From the NCBI RefSeq assembly GCF_001262635.1, contig NZ_JXYH01000016.1, positions 1 through 64,000 of the forward strand: a DNA stretch of 64,000 bases, in the 5' to 3' direction. Below are positions 50,611 through 60,297 of this stretch, piece after piece. How positions within the stretch are numbered: the first letter of the stretch is position 1; the number at the start of each line of letters is the position of its first letter. The notes below the pieces were generated by a model that saw only the letters and a program-made list of their open reading frames with translations, had not been told where the DNA came from and made no database searches. This DNA comes from Aestuariivita boseongensis (GTDB lineage Bacteria; Pseudomonadota; Alphaproteobacteria; Rhodobacterales; Rhodobacteraceae). A program made the translations under genes and the position numbers.

Positions 50611-51036
50611 ATGCGCCCGATTCTTGCCTTTCTGTTGTTCACAAGCCCCGCCGCCGCGTGGGAATTCACCCCCGGCCTGCCCTGTCTGCTGACCCATGAG
50701 GCGCCCGAAGTGCAAGTGCAGCTGACCCATGATCCCACGCAGCCGCTGTTTACCATCACCCTGACGCGGGACACCCCCTGGCCGCAGGCCGATGTCTTCT
50801 CGATCCGTTTCGAAGGGCCCGCAGGCCTGACGATCAGCACCAATCGCCACCAGCTGGGCAACGGGGGCCACAGCTTAACCGTGACGGATACAGGATTTGG
50901 CAATGTTCTGAATGGCTTGGCCCTGAACACCCGGGCCGTGGCGCTGATTGATGATCAGGCGGTGACGATCCCGCTGAACGGCGCGGCCGCCCCCACTGCG
51001 GCTTTCCGCGGCTGTTCCGTCGATCCGGCGGTTTAG
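50611..51036 (+). CDS. Small secreted protein of unknown function
   Basis: 141 residues with a short signal peptide (MRPILAFLLFTSPAAAW). The mature portion is beta-rich (TPGLPCLLTHEAPEVQVQLTHDPTQPLFTITLTRDTPW, VTDTGFGNVLNGLALNTRAVALIDDQAVTIPLNGAA) with two cysteines, one near each end. Homologues in related bacteria seem to share this pattern, but I know no function. The last bases overlap the convergent stop of the following minus-strand gene. Confidence 0.75.
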   Translation: MRPILAFLLFTSPAAAWEFTPGLPCLLTHEAPEVQVQLTHDPTQPLFTITLTRDTPWPQADVFSIRFEGPAGLTISTNRHQLGNGGHSLTVTDTGFGNVLNGLALNTRAVALIDDQAVTIPLNGAAAPTAAFRGCSVDPAV

Positions 51037-51380
51037 CGCATCTCGATCAGGGCGCCAGCCAGATCCACATGAGCCCGGCGCGCGGCCTGGAACAGAGTGT
51101 CCAGATCCTCTTTCAGCGCCCGCGCTTCGGTGGCCAGAATTTCGCGTTCGGTCACGCGCCAGCTTGCCAGCAACCGCGCCGGTGCCTCGTTCAACTCGTC
51201 CCGCAGCGCGCCCAGAATGTCATACTCATCCTCGATCGCCTGCAACAGCTCGGCCAGGGCATCATAGATGTGCTTCAGCGACCCGGCAGTGGACGGCGCT
51301 TGCGCCTCCTCCCACAGGGTCGCGAGTTTCTGGCGCAACCGGGCCACCGAAATCTCGATCGCGTCAAGACGATCGGACAT
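51033..51380 (-). CDS. Small helical/coiled-coil protein of unknown function
   Basis: 115 residues, almost entirely helical and charged (ISVARLRQKLATLWEEAQ, KHIYDALAELLQAIEDEYDILGALRDELNEAPARLLASWRVTEREILATEARALKEDLDTLFQAARRAHVDL). No signal peptide or membrane segment. No family recognised. ATG at 51380 gives the cleanest N-terminus; the frame is open upstream to 51569 but with unlike composition. Confidence 0.65.
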   Translation of the reverse strand: MSDRLDAIEISVARLRQKLATLWEEAQAPSTAGSLKHIYDALAELLQAIEDEYDILGALRDELNEAPARLLASWRVTEREILATEARALKEDLDTLFQAARRAHVDLAGALIEMR

Positions 51381-52022
51381 GCTGGGACCTTCTGTGACCG
51401 TGCTTTGTGCCTTCCAAAAAAAGATCTTCCCGCCCGTCTTGGGCATGTTCAACTGCGGAAAACTGGACGGGATCTGCCGTTTTGCCTGTTCATGATCCCG
51501 CGATGAAACTGTCATCTGGGCTTCACGCGCAAACTGATGTCGGGGAGTCGGCATGGTCAAAAGGCACACTCGTTATGGTCATTGGTTTTCGGTACGACCG
51601 CACGGAATTGCCTTCCCCAAGGTCGGTTAACGTCACACTGGCAACGAATTCCGGCGAAATTATGACAAGAATGGTACGAAACTGATTAAAGAAAAAATTG
51701 CGCCAAATGCACAGAGTACAACCTTGGGGATAGCTGCCTCAGCGCGGAAACATGACGCTAAATCGCTTCAGGCAACCAAAAGGAATTAGGTAACTATCTG
51801 TTTCTATATAATTTTTTTGAAGAATGCGACGTCCTGCATCAGTCATCGCAATTCATTGTCAAAAACAGAGCTGCCTCCGCCCGCAACCCGGCCAAGCATG
51901 CGGCTTTTGCCCAAATTATACCTCTGAAGGGTCAACTCCGCCCCCTCTCAGGCACGTTCCGGCCACGCTTTGACACGCGGTTGTCGCAATCTGGCGCGAT
52001 TCCCGGGGGTGCCGCCATGATT
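51381..52022. other. 642-base region without a supported gene
   Basis: Noticeably more A+T-rich than the rest, particularly 51540-51870, with a TATATAATTTTTTT run near 51806-51820. It may contain promoters or a small RNA gene. A 92-codon plus-strand frame (51407-51685) lacks convincing coding character. No repeat or tRNA was recognised. Confidence 0.4.
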
Positions 52023-52430
52023 TTACCGCACAACATGCACCGCGCAGGCCGCATGCCGCACCACTTGCGACGCGGTGGAACCCAGCAGAAGATCCTGCAT
52101 GCCGGGCCGGTGCGACGCGATAATGATCAGGTCGGGTTCATGTTCCTGCGCCCAGTCCAGTATGCTGCGACCGGAATGCCCCTCGATCAGAACGCCTTTG
52201 GCGCCCGGCACGGTTTCGGCCAGCCTGTCCAGCTCGGCCTGAATACCTTCGCGGGTCGCTTTCAGGTAATCTGGCGGCATATAGGTCAGGGCATAGCTGG
52301 GCACATGTTCCACCACATGCAACAGGGTGATTTTCGCCCCGTCGTTGGCCAGCAGTCTGGCCAGCTTCAGCGGGCCACCCACATCGCGTTCTTCGTCAAA
52401 AGAAATCGGGACCAGAATATTGTGATACAT
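52023..52430 (-). CDS. Universal stress protein (UspA family)
   Basis: 135-residue single-domain USP. The N-terminus MYHNILVPISFDE and the C-terminal ATP-binding pattern ASHRPGMQDLLLGSTASQVVRHAACAVHVV (G-2x-G-9x-G-S/T type) are conserved. Such proteins bind ATP and are induced by stress or growth arrest; specific role unknown. Single gene next to the A+T-rich gap, which may hold downstream sequences. Confidence 0.92.
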   Translation of the reverse strand: MYHNILVPISFDEERDVGGPLKLARLLANDGAKITLLHVVEHVPSYALTYMPPDYLKATREGIQAELDRLAETVPGAKGVLIEGHSGRSILDWAQEHEPDLIIIASHRPGMQDLLLGSTASQVVRHAACAVHVVR

Positions 52431-52507
52431 GGATTATCCTTCCTTTTTGCCATGGGAAGATGTTCGCACGAAACGCAGGCCGCGGCCTTGATCCACGTCA
52501 GCCGGGA

Positions 52508-52996
52508 CTACCAATGGCGCGTGCCGGGTGCGCCCTTGATCCTGCCTTCCAGGTTTGGCGTCACCCAGCCACCGTAAAAATCGCCCGGCTGCGGGATGAC
52601 GCGTACGTTGCCAACGTAACAGGCGCCCATCTTTCCGGCGTAAAAGGACAGATAGCCCGCCAGCGGCTTGAAGCTGAGACTGGGCTTGTCATAGGTCCAG
52701 GCGGCGGCTTCGGCCACGTGATCGCCGACGATCACATCGAAATACTGCGCCACGCCTTTCCATTCGCAAAACGTGCGGCCGGCGGCAGGGCGCAGATCGG
52801 ACAGGATGTCATCTTTGGGGAAATAATAGGTGGGGGCGTGAAACGTCTCGATCGCGCGCAGTCCCCGCGTGGTTTCTGCCACCACCGACCCGGCGAATTC
52901 AATCCGCAGCTTCTCCCTGACCGGTTCCAGACGCGGGGGTCTGGGGTATTCCTCAACGTTCTCGGGCTTCAACCCGAAATGGTCACTTGCCGTCAT
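52508..52996 (-). CDS. DUF427 family protein
   Basis: 162-residue protein. The DUF427 core is seen in RIEFAGSVVAETTRGLRAIETFHAPTYYFPKDDI and FCEWKGVAQYFDVIVGDHVAEAAAWTYDKPSLSFKPLAGYLSFYAGKM, a small beta fold conserved in bacteria and fungi with no established biochemical role. ATG at 52996 begins MTASDHFGLKPENVEEYPRPPRLEP. It stands alone on the minus strand. Confidence 0.9.
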   Translation of the reverse strand: MTASDHFGLKPENVEEYPRPPRLEPVREKLRIEFAGSVVAETTRGLRAIETFHAPTYYFPKDDILSDLRPAAGRTFCEWKGVAQYFDVIVGDHVAEAAAWTYDKPSLSFKPLAGYLSFYAGKMGACYVGNVRVIPQPGDFYGGWVTPNLEGRIKGAPGTRHW

Positions 52997-53108
52997 CGTC
53001 CCTCCCAGAACGCCGGATCGATGTTGCACCCTGTGAAAAAACATAACTCTAAGACTCGTTTTTCAAGGATAAAGATCGACCGCAACAACCAGAGGTAGAT
53101 CAAACGAT

Positions 53109-53741
53109 CTACAACGCGGCAAGAGCCTTTTCAATTTCGGCCAAAAGTTGCGTGACTTCTGTGTGCGCAGGGCCCTTCGGCGCCTCAATCGCAGCGCGGC
53201 CCTTGCCCAGCGTTTCGGCATAGACAACCCGGTTGGCCAAAGGCGTTTCAGCCACTTCCGCAGACAGCTCCGCCGCCTTCTGCGCCACATCCGCCGCCAG
53301 CCGCGTGCCGGCGCGATTGCGGGTCATCACGATCATCGCGGGCTTGTCTTCGCGGTCGGCCAGGTACAGCACCACTTCAACTGCCCACAGATCCAGATGC
53401 GAGGTCGCCACCGGCACCAGAACCAGATCCGCCGCCCGCAGCGCGGGCCGCAAATCGCTGTCCGCCTTGGGCGGCGTGTCGATAATCACGATGTCATGGG
53501 CCTTGGCCAGCTTGCGGCATTCATAGGTCACGCCCCAGGCCGAGGCGGTGGAAAATTCGATCCCCGGATCTTCCGTGTCCTCCAGCCGCGTCATGAACCA
53601 CCGGCCCGCGCTGCCCTGCGGATCGGTGTCCATCAGCGCCACGGATTTGCCCGCACGTGCGAATGCAACGGCCAGGTTTACAGCCAGCGTGGTCTTCCCC
53701 GACCCGCCTTTCTGCTGCGCGATTGCGATGACATAACCCAT
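53109..53741 (-). CDS. ParA/MinD-family ATPase (orphan)
   Basis: 210-residue deviant-Walker ATPase: [20 protein letters not shown] (Walker A with the signature Lys), [13 protein letters not shown], and [26 protein letters not shown]. No parB is adjacent, and the short length puts it with orphan ParA-like proteins that position protein or DNA cargo. It is divergent from a frameshifted outer-membrane-like gene. Confidence 0.9.
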   Translation of the reverse strand: MGYVIAIAQQKGGSGKTTLAVNLAVAFARAGKSVALMDTDPQGSAGRWFMTRLEDTEDPGIEFSTASAWGVTYECRKLAKAHDIVIIDTPPKADSDLRPALRAADLVLVPVATSHLDLWAVEVVLYLADREDKPAMIVMTRNRAGTRLAADVAQKAAELSAEVAETPLANRVVYAETLGKGRAAIEAPKGPAHTEVTQLLAEIEKALAAL

Positions 53742-53858
53742 AGCTCACCTCTTTTGCTGCAGTGCAGCATACAGCAACCGCCCCCAGCCTTCCAGCGGGG
53801 AATTTCGCGACGTTGCGGCGATAAGCAGTTGTTAACCAAAATCGACGATTGCTCGGCC

Positions 53859-54532
53859 ATGAATTGGCCGGGCCTCTTTCTTTGCTGTCTGTCCTTCCTG
53901 CTGGGCACCTTACCCGCAGGCGCAAACCCATGGCCGCGCGAAAAGGGGCAGGTGTTCATCGCTGCCACGGGGACCTATCGCTATGACCACGAAACCCGGC
54001 TTGCCGAAGGCGATGCGGGCTTTACGCCGAATACGGGCTGACCGATCGCTATACGCTTGGCGTCGACGCGATGGACAACCTTTACGATTACACCCACGCC
54101 TATATCTTCGTCCGCCGCGCGCTCCTGTCCCCCGACCGCAAGCTGAAACTGGCCGCAACGCTGGGCCTTGGCGCGTCCCGGCGCGGGCTCAAATGGGGGA
54201 ACATGGCGCGGATCGGCTTTTCGCTGGGCCGTTCCACCCGGATCTGGAAACCCGGCTGGTGGACGCTCAGCACCGCCGTGGAACAGCACGCGCTGTGGGA
54301 CGACCCTACCTTCAAGCTTGACGCGACCTTCGGGCTTCACCTGACGGACCGTCTGAAAACCTTCGTCGATCTGGAAACCAGTCAGCGCAAGGGCGGCAGC
54401 GACACGCTGACCCTGCGCGGCTCTCTCGCCTGGGATACCGGGCGCGGAGCGCATCTGGTCTTCGGGGTCGAGGCGAAGGACGCCGCCTACCGCGCCATCG
54501 GCCTGCGTGCGGGCATCTGGCGCAGCTTCTGA
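53859..54532 (+). pseudogene. Frameshifted beta-barrel-like outer-membrane protein gene
   Basis: A first frame (53859-54041) encodes a signal peptide and PWPREKGQVFIAATGTYRYDHETRLAEG, then stops. A second frame, shifted, continues LYAEYGLTDRYTLGVDAMDNLYDYTHAYIFVRRALL and alternating strand sequence to RAIGLRAGIWRSF at 54532. The two parts join naturally around 54000-54020, so a single-base indel has split one gene of about 220 codons. The strand pattern and C-terminal aromatic residue suggest an outer-membrane barrel. A sequencing error would give the same picture. Confidence 0.75.
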
Positions 54533-54572
54533 CCGACTTGCCGCGCCCCTGCACGCGCCCTACCCTGCGGCC

Positions 54573-55052
54573 ATGACCAACCCCATCCGCCCCACCGATG
54601 ACGCCGCCCGCGACATGGCCCGCGGCCTGATGGCGCAGGCGCGCTTCTGCGTCATCGCCACGCTGGACGACACAGGCGCGCCCATGACCGCCCGCATCGC
54701 CCTTGGCCTGGCCCCGGATGGCGGCCCGGTCAGCCTGATTTCGCAGCTTTCACAGCACACGCAGGCTCTGGCCAAGGACCCGCGCTGTTCCCTCCTGCTG
54801 GGCGAGCCCGGGCCAAAAGGCGACCCTCTCACCCATCCGCGCCTGACATTGCAGGCCCGCGCGCAGATGGTCCCCCGTAACGCGCCCGAATTCGACGCAA
54901 TGCAAAACGGGTGGCTCGAAAGCCACCCGAAATCGCGCCTCTATATCGGCTTTGCCGATTTCCTCTTTGCCCGTTTCCAGATCAGCACGGGTTTTCTGAA
55001 CGGCGGCTTCGGCAAGGCTTTCACCCTGACAGCCGCCGATCTGGGGCTTTAA
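54573..55052 (+). CDS. Pyridoxamine 5'-phosphate oxidase-like / HugZ-like FMN-binding protein
   Basis: 159 residues with the split-barrel fold: ARFCVIATLDDTGAPMTARIALGLAPDGGPVSLISQLSQHTQALAKDPRCSLLLGEPGPKGDPLTHPRLTLQARAQMV is typical of HugZ/PNPOx-like proteins, followed by SRLYIGFADFLFARFQI. HugZ relatives degrade heme, but this short version lacks the longer C-terminal domain. Its stop overlaps the convergent stop of the spike-like gene. Confidence 0.88.
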   Translation: MTNPIRPTDDAARDMARGLMAQARFCVIATLDDTGAPMTARIALGLAPDGGPVSLISQLSQHTQALAKDPRCSLLLGEPGPKGDPLTHPRLTLQARAQMVPRNAPEFDAMQNGWLESHPKSRLYIGFADFLFARFQISTGFLNGGFGKAFTLTAADLGL

Positions 55053-57331
55053 TCGATCCGCACACCCATCGACACATCGCCCCGGAACGCCCGCCGCCAG
55101 CGCAGCTCGACCTGGTCACTGCCCGACCCGCTTTCGGGGAAAACATTGGGGTAATCCCATTCGATCACGTTGTTGTCGTTGCGCAAATTCCCGGTCACCA
55201 CCACCGAATCCACGCGCTTCGCCCAGCCTTGAAACGGCAGCTCCGCGCTGGGATCGACCGTCCAGACAGAAACCGCCGTAGCCTCTGAATGGGTCACCCA
55301 GGCAGGATTGGCCACCTGCGCCGTCACCTGATTATAGGAGTTGCCGTTGAAATTCACATCCTTGAACCGGCTCCGATCCAGATCCGAGAATGACGTATCC
55401 ACCCGCTCGGCACGGTCAATCGTCGCTTGCACCGCGCGGAACTTGTTGCCGGTGATGCTGACCCCGTTCAGGAAATGGCCCGCCCCATGTGGTTTCACCA
55501 CAATGAAACTGAACCAGGGCGCCACACCGCTGACCAGGAAGATATTGTCCGCCACCGTCAGTGCCGAGAACGAAAACCCCCCGGTGAAATCCGGCGTCGG
55601 GTCATATTCATTCGTCCATTCGATGAAAGCGTTGTCCACGTAATTCCCGGTCAGGATCGTGCTGCAATAACTCCCCGCAATGATGATCCCCGGAGACCTG
55701 ATGCCATTGGCGACCGTATCGCCCTGGAAAAAGTGATTGCCGATGATCAGGTTGTTCGACCCACCCAGCACCAGGAAATGCTTGAACTTGGTCGCCCGGT
55801 TGTTGCGGATCTTCAGGTCGTTCGACACCGCATTCATCGCGATCGACACCCGATCGGGCACATCCAGCGCGTCTTCCGCCGACAGGAACTGGCAGCGGTC
55901 GATCAGCATCCCCTGACAGCCATTCCCGTGCGAGGTGATGCAGCGATCCCTCGCCCGCGAAATGAAGCAGTCCTTCACATGAAAGATCAGCCCCGAAGGC
56001 GCCAGCAGAATGCCCGAGGCCACCTCGCGGCACTGGATTTCGACATCCTCCAGCACGAATTTCGACAGCTGGCTGAAGCCGCTGAAATCCAGGATGTATT
56101 TGAACCGCCGGAAGGTGAAACTCTGCGTGCCCGCCGCATCGAACAGGGGCGCGTTCAACGTCACCGTCTGTTGGGCCACGTTTGTCGAGGTCACGTAAAC
56201 CTCGCGCCCCACGCCATTGCCCTCAACCAACGACCCGATCTCGATATTGGCCACGTTCTGCACCGCGCTCAGCGTGCGCGCCGCCGCCGGATCATAAGTC
56301 GCCAGCGATGTCACCACGGTGGTATCCCAGGCCGCATCGCCCACCGCCTCCAACTGGCCATTGCGGATCACACGCCGCGTGGCAAAGCTGTCGCGATTAG
56401 GCACCGCGGCCTGCATGTCGATGGACGCGGTCACCCTTACATTCCGCCCGCCCATATCCAGCGAATCGTGATCTGCATTGTTCAGCAAAGCCTGAAACGC
56501 CTTCTTGAAGGCCAGCTCCTCATCGCCAAAGGCGTCGATATAGGTGGGCAGATCGAATTCCTTGGTCAGCACCAGCATCCGGTCCACGGGCATGGTGACT
56601 GTGCCTTCGAATTCCACCCGGCTGTCGATGGTCACATCGCCGCCCAGATAATAGGTGCCCGCCGACACCATGACGCGCCGCCCGGCCGCATCGACATCCG
56701 CCGCCTCGAAGGCCGCGCTGTCATCGGTGACGCCATCGCCCACTGCTCCGTAATCGCGCACATCGACCCAGTTCATCATCGTGCGCAGGAAGGCGCTGGT
56801 GATATCCTCGATCTCGACATCGTCGATGCGGACAACACCGCCATTCGCCCCGGTCAGATCCAGCCCGAAATGCCCGTAAAGCGCCGCACGCCCCCAGACC
56901 ATATCAACGCCCGCGCGATTGCCCACGCCGACGATGGCGCTGACCTCCACCACATCGCCATAGCTGGTCAAAGGCACCGTCGGACCCACCTGCACGACAC
57001 CGGGCACATTCACGCCACCCGCGCCGCCAGCCCAACCCGCAATCCGGACCGAGGGCAGCGCGCCACTGATCGCCTTCACCCGCGCCCTGATCCGCAGGTA
57101 ACAGCCCGGCAACAGAGGCGTTTCGCCCAAGTAACGCAGTTTCTGCGTGGCATCTGTCTTCAGGATCTCCAGCGCGCCGCCGAAATCCGCATCCGCCGGC
57201 ACGAACGCGGCGTTGGGATCGCCGTCATAGGTATCCGACCCCGGCGTGCCATCGCCGCTCGACCATTGATCCAGCCCATTTGAAAACGCAGGCGGCATCA
57301 GTTGCACGCCATCGGTGATCACCTTGTTCAT
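55049..57331 (-). CDS. Right-handed beta-helix protein (pectate-lyase-like), possible GTA/phage head-spike homologue
   Basis: 760 residues. N-terminal 190 residues form a carbohydrate-binding-like beta domain (FSNGLDQWSSGDGTPGS, LRIRARVKAISGALPSVRIAGWAGG). At about 195 begins a Pectate_lyase_3/GH28-related segment, VRDYGAVGDGVTDDSAAFEAA, leading into repeated NN/ITGN-type helix coils (LKIRNNRATKFKHFLVLGGSNNLIIGNHFF, GVSITGNKFRA). This is the plan of tail/head spike proteins and extracellular polysaccharide lyases. No signal peptide is seen, which favours a particle component. Similar proteins in Rhodobacter capsulatus (GhsB) are gene-transfer-agent head spikes; that identification is tentative. 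No other phage gene is nearby. Confidence 0.8.
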   Translation of the reverse strand: MNKVITDGVQLMPPAFSNGLDQWSSGDGTPGSDTYDGDPNAAFVPADADFGGALEILKTDATQKLRYLGETPLLPGCYLRIRARVKAISGALPSVRIAGWAGGAGGVNVPGVVQVGPTVPLTSYGDVVEVSAIVGVGNRAGVDMVWGRAALYGHFGLDLTGANGGVVRIDDVEIEDITSAFLRTMMNWVDVRDYGAVGDGVTDDSAAFEAADVDAAGRRVMVSAGTYYLGGDVTIDSRVEFEGTVTMPVDRMLVLTKEFDLPTYIDAFGDEELAFKKAFQALLNNADHDSLDMGGRNVRVTASIDMQAAVPNRDSFATRRVIRNGQLEAVGDAAWDTTVVTSLATYDPAAARTLSAVQNVANIEIGSLVEGNGVGREVYVTSTNVAQQTVTLNAPLFDAAGTQSFTFRRFKYILDFSGFSQLSKFVLEDVEIQCREVASGILLAPSGLIFHVKDCFISRARDRCITSHGNGCQGMLIDRCQFLSAEDALDVPDRVSIAMNAVSNDLKIRNNRATKFKHFLVLGGSNNLIIGNHFFQGDTVANGIRSPGIIIAGSYCSTILTGNYVDNAFIEWTNEYDPTPDFTGGFSFSALTVADNIFLVSGVAPWFSFIVVKPHGAGHFLNGVSITGNKFRAVQATIDRAERVDTSFSDLDRSRFKDVNFNGNSYNQVTAQVANPAWVTHSEATAVSVWTVDPSAELPFQGWAKRVDSVVVTGNLRNDNNVIEWDYPNVFPESGSGSDQVELRWRRAFRGDVSMGVRID

Positions 57332-57476
57332 GAATATCCCTTTCCGCGCCCTGCCTGCGCGCGCAGGCAGGCACCCAGCCCAAAACCTGATCTGCCAGAC
57401 CTCGCGCCCGGCAGGGAAAAGGGGATATCAACAAGGGATTAACCTCGGCTTGGACCACCGTACGCTGGCCAAATGC

Positions 57477-57504
57477 GCCCAAGATTTTTCGAAAAATCTT
57501 GGGC
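57477..57504. terminator. TTCGAA-centred palindrome after the DUF4864 gene
   Basis: A 28-base perfect palindrome (left arm GCCCAAGATTTTTC) 17 bases downstream of the DUF4864 stop on the minus strand, hence a likely terminator. Same design as those at 13.9 kb and 21.6 kb. Confidence 0.6.
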
Positions 57505-57520
57505 CCTCACTCAGAGGCCA

Positions 57521-57931
57521 TCACGCCGTGGCAGGCGGGTTCGCCAGAATACGCACACCATTGATCTTCCACGCGCCGTCTAGCTCGACCATTTGATATT
57601 CCAGTACGTGGATCGCGCCATCCGCATCGGTGATCATGACCTTCTGAAACAGGAACCCGGCTGTTTCCCGCAGCTCCAGATACTGCACGTCGGCCGGCCG
57701 CCACACCATCGGGTATCCGCCCCGCACCATCCGCCCGAAATTCTCGGGCGTCTGGAACAGGCCCTGGATCGTCGGGCTGGCATAGGTGAAGGCCTGGTCA
57801 AAGTCGTCCGCCTTGAACGCCTCCAGCTGTGCACCGATCGTGGCCTCGATATCCGCGCCCTGCGCCTGCGCTGCGGGTGCCGCGCTCCACAGCCCCCAGG
57901 CCAGAATCAAACTCAGAAAGATGCGCACCAT
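57521..57931 (-). CDS. DUF4864 family secreted protein
   Basis: 136 residues with a signal peptide (FLSLILAWGLWSAAPAAQAQ). The DUF4864 core is ATIGAQLEAFKADDFDQAFTYASPTIQGLFQTPENFGRMVRGGYPMVWRPADVQYLEL with a C-terminal strand set ending WKINGVRI. An NTF2-like fold is likely. Function unknown. Single gene. Confidence 0.88.
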   Translation of the reverse strand: MVRIFLSLILAWGLWSAAPAAQAQGADIEATIGAQLEAFKADDFDQAFTYASPTIQGLFQTPENFGRMVRGGYPMVWRPADVQYLELRETAGFLFQKVMITDADGAIHVLEYQMVELDGAWKINGVRILANPPATA

Positions 57932-58015
57932 ATCAAAGCCTCCCGTTAACCAGATGCTAACGGTAGAGCGTTGTACAAAACGGTCAATTCACCCCGCGCA
58001 GGCGGTACAAACCGG

Positions 58016-59593
58016 TTAATCGACCAGATCACCCGCCAGCGCGCTGTCGATCAGGGCAATGGTCTCCTCCACGCCATAAAGCGCGATGAACCCGCCAAAG
58101 CGCGGCCCCTGGGACGCCCCCAGCAGCACCTCATAAAGCGCCGTGAACCAGCCCCGCAGCGGGTCAAACCGATCCCGCCCCACGGCATAGACCACCGATT
58201 GCAATGCCTCGTCGTCCACCGGTCCGTCATAATCTGCCAGCTGCGCACGAAGCTCTTCCAGCGCCGCACGCTCCTGATCCGTCGGCAACCGGTAAGTCTT
58301 TGTCGGCTTTACAAAATCATTGTAATACCGCACCGCAAACCCGGCGGCCTCATCCATATCCGGATTGTTCTCCGGCGACGCATCCGGCGCATAGCGCTGA
58401 ATGAACCCCCACAGCGTTGCCTTGTCCTCGGCCCCCGCCACGCTCGCCAAATTCAACAGCATCGCAAACGGCACCAGCATCCGGCTTTCGGGCACATCGC
58501 CCCCGTGAATATGCCACACCGGGTTGTTCAACTGCCCCTTCTCATCCTGCGTCGGATAAGCGCGCAGCTGCTGGTGATACTCATCCACCGCCTTCGGAAT
58601 CACGTCAAAAAACAACCGCTTAGCCGTCTTGGGCTTCTGATACATGAAATACGACAAACTCTCGGTCGAGGCATAGGTCAGCCATTCATCAATGCTCACC
58701 CCGTTGCCCGACGACTTGGAAATCTTCTGTCCGTTCTCGTCCAGAAACAGCTCATAAGTGAAATGCTCCGGCGGCCTTACCCCCAGCACCCGGCAAATCC
58801 CGTCATAGATCGGCGTATTGGTGGAATGGTCCTTGCCATACATCTCGAAATCCACACCCAACGCCGCCCAGCGCGCGCCGAAATCAGGCTTCCACTGCAG
58901 CTTCACATTACCGCCGGTGACAGGCAGCGTCCACTCGCGCCCGTCCTCATCGTCAAAGGTGATCGTGCCGTCCTTGGCATTCACATCCTTCATCGGAACA
59001 TACAGAACCCGCCCCGTTTCAGGATGCAGTGGCAGGAAGATCGAATAGGTCTGCTGACGCTCCTCGCGAAGCGACTTCAGCATGATCTTCATGATATCGT
59101 CATAGCGCTCCGCCGCGCGCAGCAGGATCTCGTCAAACTGGCCCGAGCGATAAAATTCCGTGGCCGAGATAAACTCATACTCGAACCCAAACGTATCCAG
59201 AAACCGCCGCAACATGGCGTTGTTATGCCCGCCGAAACTGTCAAACTCCCCGAACGGGTCCGGCACCGATGTCAGGGGTTTCTGCAAATGCTCTTTCAGC
59301 ATCTCGGGGTTGGGCACATTGCCCGGCACCTTCCGCATCCCGTCCAGATCGTCGGAAAAGCAGATCAGCTTCGTGGGAATGTCCGAGATCAGCTCGAACG
59401 CCCGCTTGATCATCGTCGTGCGCGCCACTTCGCCAAAAGTGCCGATATGCGGCAGCCCCGACGGCCCGTAGCCCGTCTCAAAGAGCACATAGCCCTTCTC
59501 GGGCGGCGCCTTTTCATAGCGTTTGAGCACCCGCCGCGCCTCTTCAAAGGGCCAGGCTTTCGAGGCGAATGCAGCTTCACGCAGTTGAGACAT
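58016..59593 (-). CDS. lysS: Lysyl-tRNA synthetase, class I
   Basis: 525-residue class I-type LysRS charging tRNA-Lys. HIGH-like motif is [11 protein letters not shown] and the KMSKS-like motif is [22 protein letters not shown] and the DHSTN sequence lie between. The C-terminal helical domain (about 370-525) corresponds to the anticodon-binding part. Class I LysRS is typical of archaea and Alphaproteobacteria rather than most bacteria. ATG at 59593 begins [21 protein letters not shown]. Confidence 0.95.
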   Translation of the reverse strand: MSQLREAAFASKAWPFEEARRVLKRYEKAPPEKGYVLFETGYGPSGLPHIGTFGEVARTTMIKRAFELISDIPTKLICFSDDLDGMRKVPGNVPNPEMLKEHLQKPLTSVPDPFGEFDSFGGHNNAMLRRFLDTFGFEYEFISATEFYRSGQFDEILLRAAERYDDIMKIMLKSLREERQQTYSIFLPLHPETGRVLYVPMKDVNAKDGTITFDDEDGREWTLPVTGGNVKLQWKPDFGARWAALGVDFEMYGKDHSTNTPIYDGICRVLGVRPPEHFTYELFLDENGQKISKSSGNGVSIDEWLTYASTESLSYFMYQKPKTAKRLFFDVIPKAVDEYHQQLRAYPTQDEKGQLNNPVWHIHGGDVPESRMLVPFAMLLNLASVAGAEDKATLWGFIQRYAPDASPENNPDMDEAAGFAVRYYNDFVKPTKTYRLPTDQERAALEELRAQLADYDGPVDDEALQSVVYAVGRDRFDPLRGWFTALYEVLLGASQGPRFGGFIALYGVEETIALIDSALAGDLVD

Positions 59594-59695
59594 CAGGGCT
59601 CTCCATAACTCCGCCACGCAATCGGCGCGCGGCGATCCGCCACTCCCTATTGTGCGGCACGGGTGGCGTCAATATTCTCCACCCTAACAGCAGTT

Positions 59696-60145
59696 ATGCA
59701 CCCAAAGGATGCCTCCCCCGTGCCCAACGACACCTCCTCCCTCTCGCTCAGCGCGCAGGACTGCCTGGTCGCGGTGATGATCGCCGTCTCCGTCTCTGAC
59801 GAGGACATCCGCACCGCCGAGCTGGTCAAGATCCAGTCCGCCGTGAACCTGCTGCCCATCTTCGCCGATTATGATGATGACCGGATCAGCTGGCTGGCCC
59901 AAACCGTTTTCGATCTCTTCGAACAGGAAGACGGGCTTGATGCGCTGTTCGGCCTTGTCCGCGAAAACCTCCCCGAACGGCTGTTCGAGACCGCCTATGC
60001 CTTGGCCTGCGATGTGGCTGCCGCTGACGGCACGCTGCAGGAATCCGAACTGCGGCTTCTCGAAGAAATCCGCTACGAGCTGAATATCGACCGCCTCCAT
60101 GCGGCCGGCATCGAACGCGGTGCCCGCGCGCGGCACCTGACGTAG
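59696..60145 (+). CDS. TerB-family tellurite-resistance-like protein
   Basis: 149 residues, helical. SAQDCLVAVMIAVSVSDEDIRTAELVKI and the later ALACDVAAADGTLQESELRLLEEIRYELNI contain two acidic DxxxxxxE-type metal-binding patterns typical of the TerB domain. No other ter genes are near, so a stand-alone TerB of unknown role. ATG at 59696 is chosen; a frame extension to 59663 is possible. A copy of the gene-3'-end repeat follows it. Confidence 0.85.
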   Translation: MHPKDASPVPNDTSSLSLSAQDCLVAVMIAVSVSDEDIRTAELVKIQSAVNLLPIFADYDDDRISWLAQTVFDLFEQEDGLDALFGLVRENLPERLFETAYALACDVAAADGTLQESELRLLEEIRYELNIDRLHAAGIERGARARHLT

Positions 60146-60194
60146 AGGTTGCGGTGTTGGGGGCGCTGCCCCCGGCCCCAAGGGGCCTCCCCCG

Positions 60195-60223
60195 CCGGTA
60201 TTTGGAAAGAGAAGAAGATCAGG
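60195..60223 (+). repeat. Copy 3 of the gene-3'-end repeat
   Basis: CCGGTATTTGGAAAGAGAAG followed by AAGATCAGG, 50 bases after the TerB-family stop. A GC-rich hairpin (GGGGGCGCTGCCCCC) precedes it. It resembles the elements at 12518-12544 and 23035-23062. Confidence 0.55.
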
Positions 60224-60297
60224 GCGTACCCCTGCTTCTTTCTGGCCCTAAATACCCAACAAAACAAAAAGACTGCGCCGAAGGCGCTCAATTGAAC

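Noticed and set aside
53109-53741. Plasmid or chromosome partition locus (parAB)
   Set aside because: No parB, parS-like repeats or replication gene are adjacent; the ATPase is an orphan.
55427-57283. 618-codon plus-strand frame opposite the beta-helix protein
   Set aside because: His/Arg-rich antisense translation of a well-supported gene.
55049-57331. Prophage or complete gene-transfer-agent cluster
   Set aside because: No capsid, portal, terminase or tail genes lie nearby; only the isolated spike-like gene is seen.
57971-59608. 545-codon plus-strand frame opposite lysS
   Set aside because: Antisense of class I LysRS, which has all its motifs on the minus strand.
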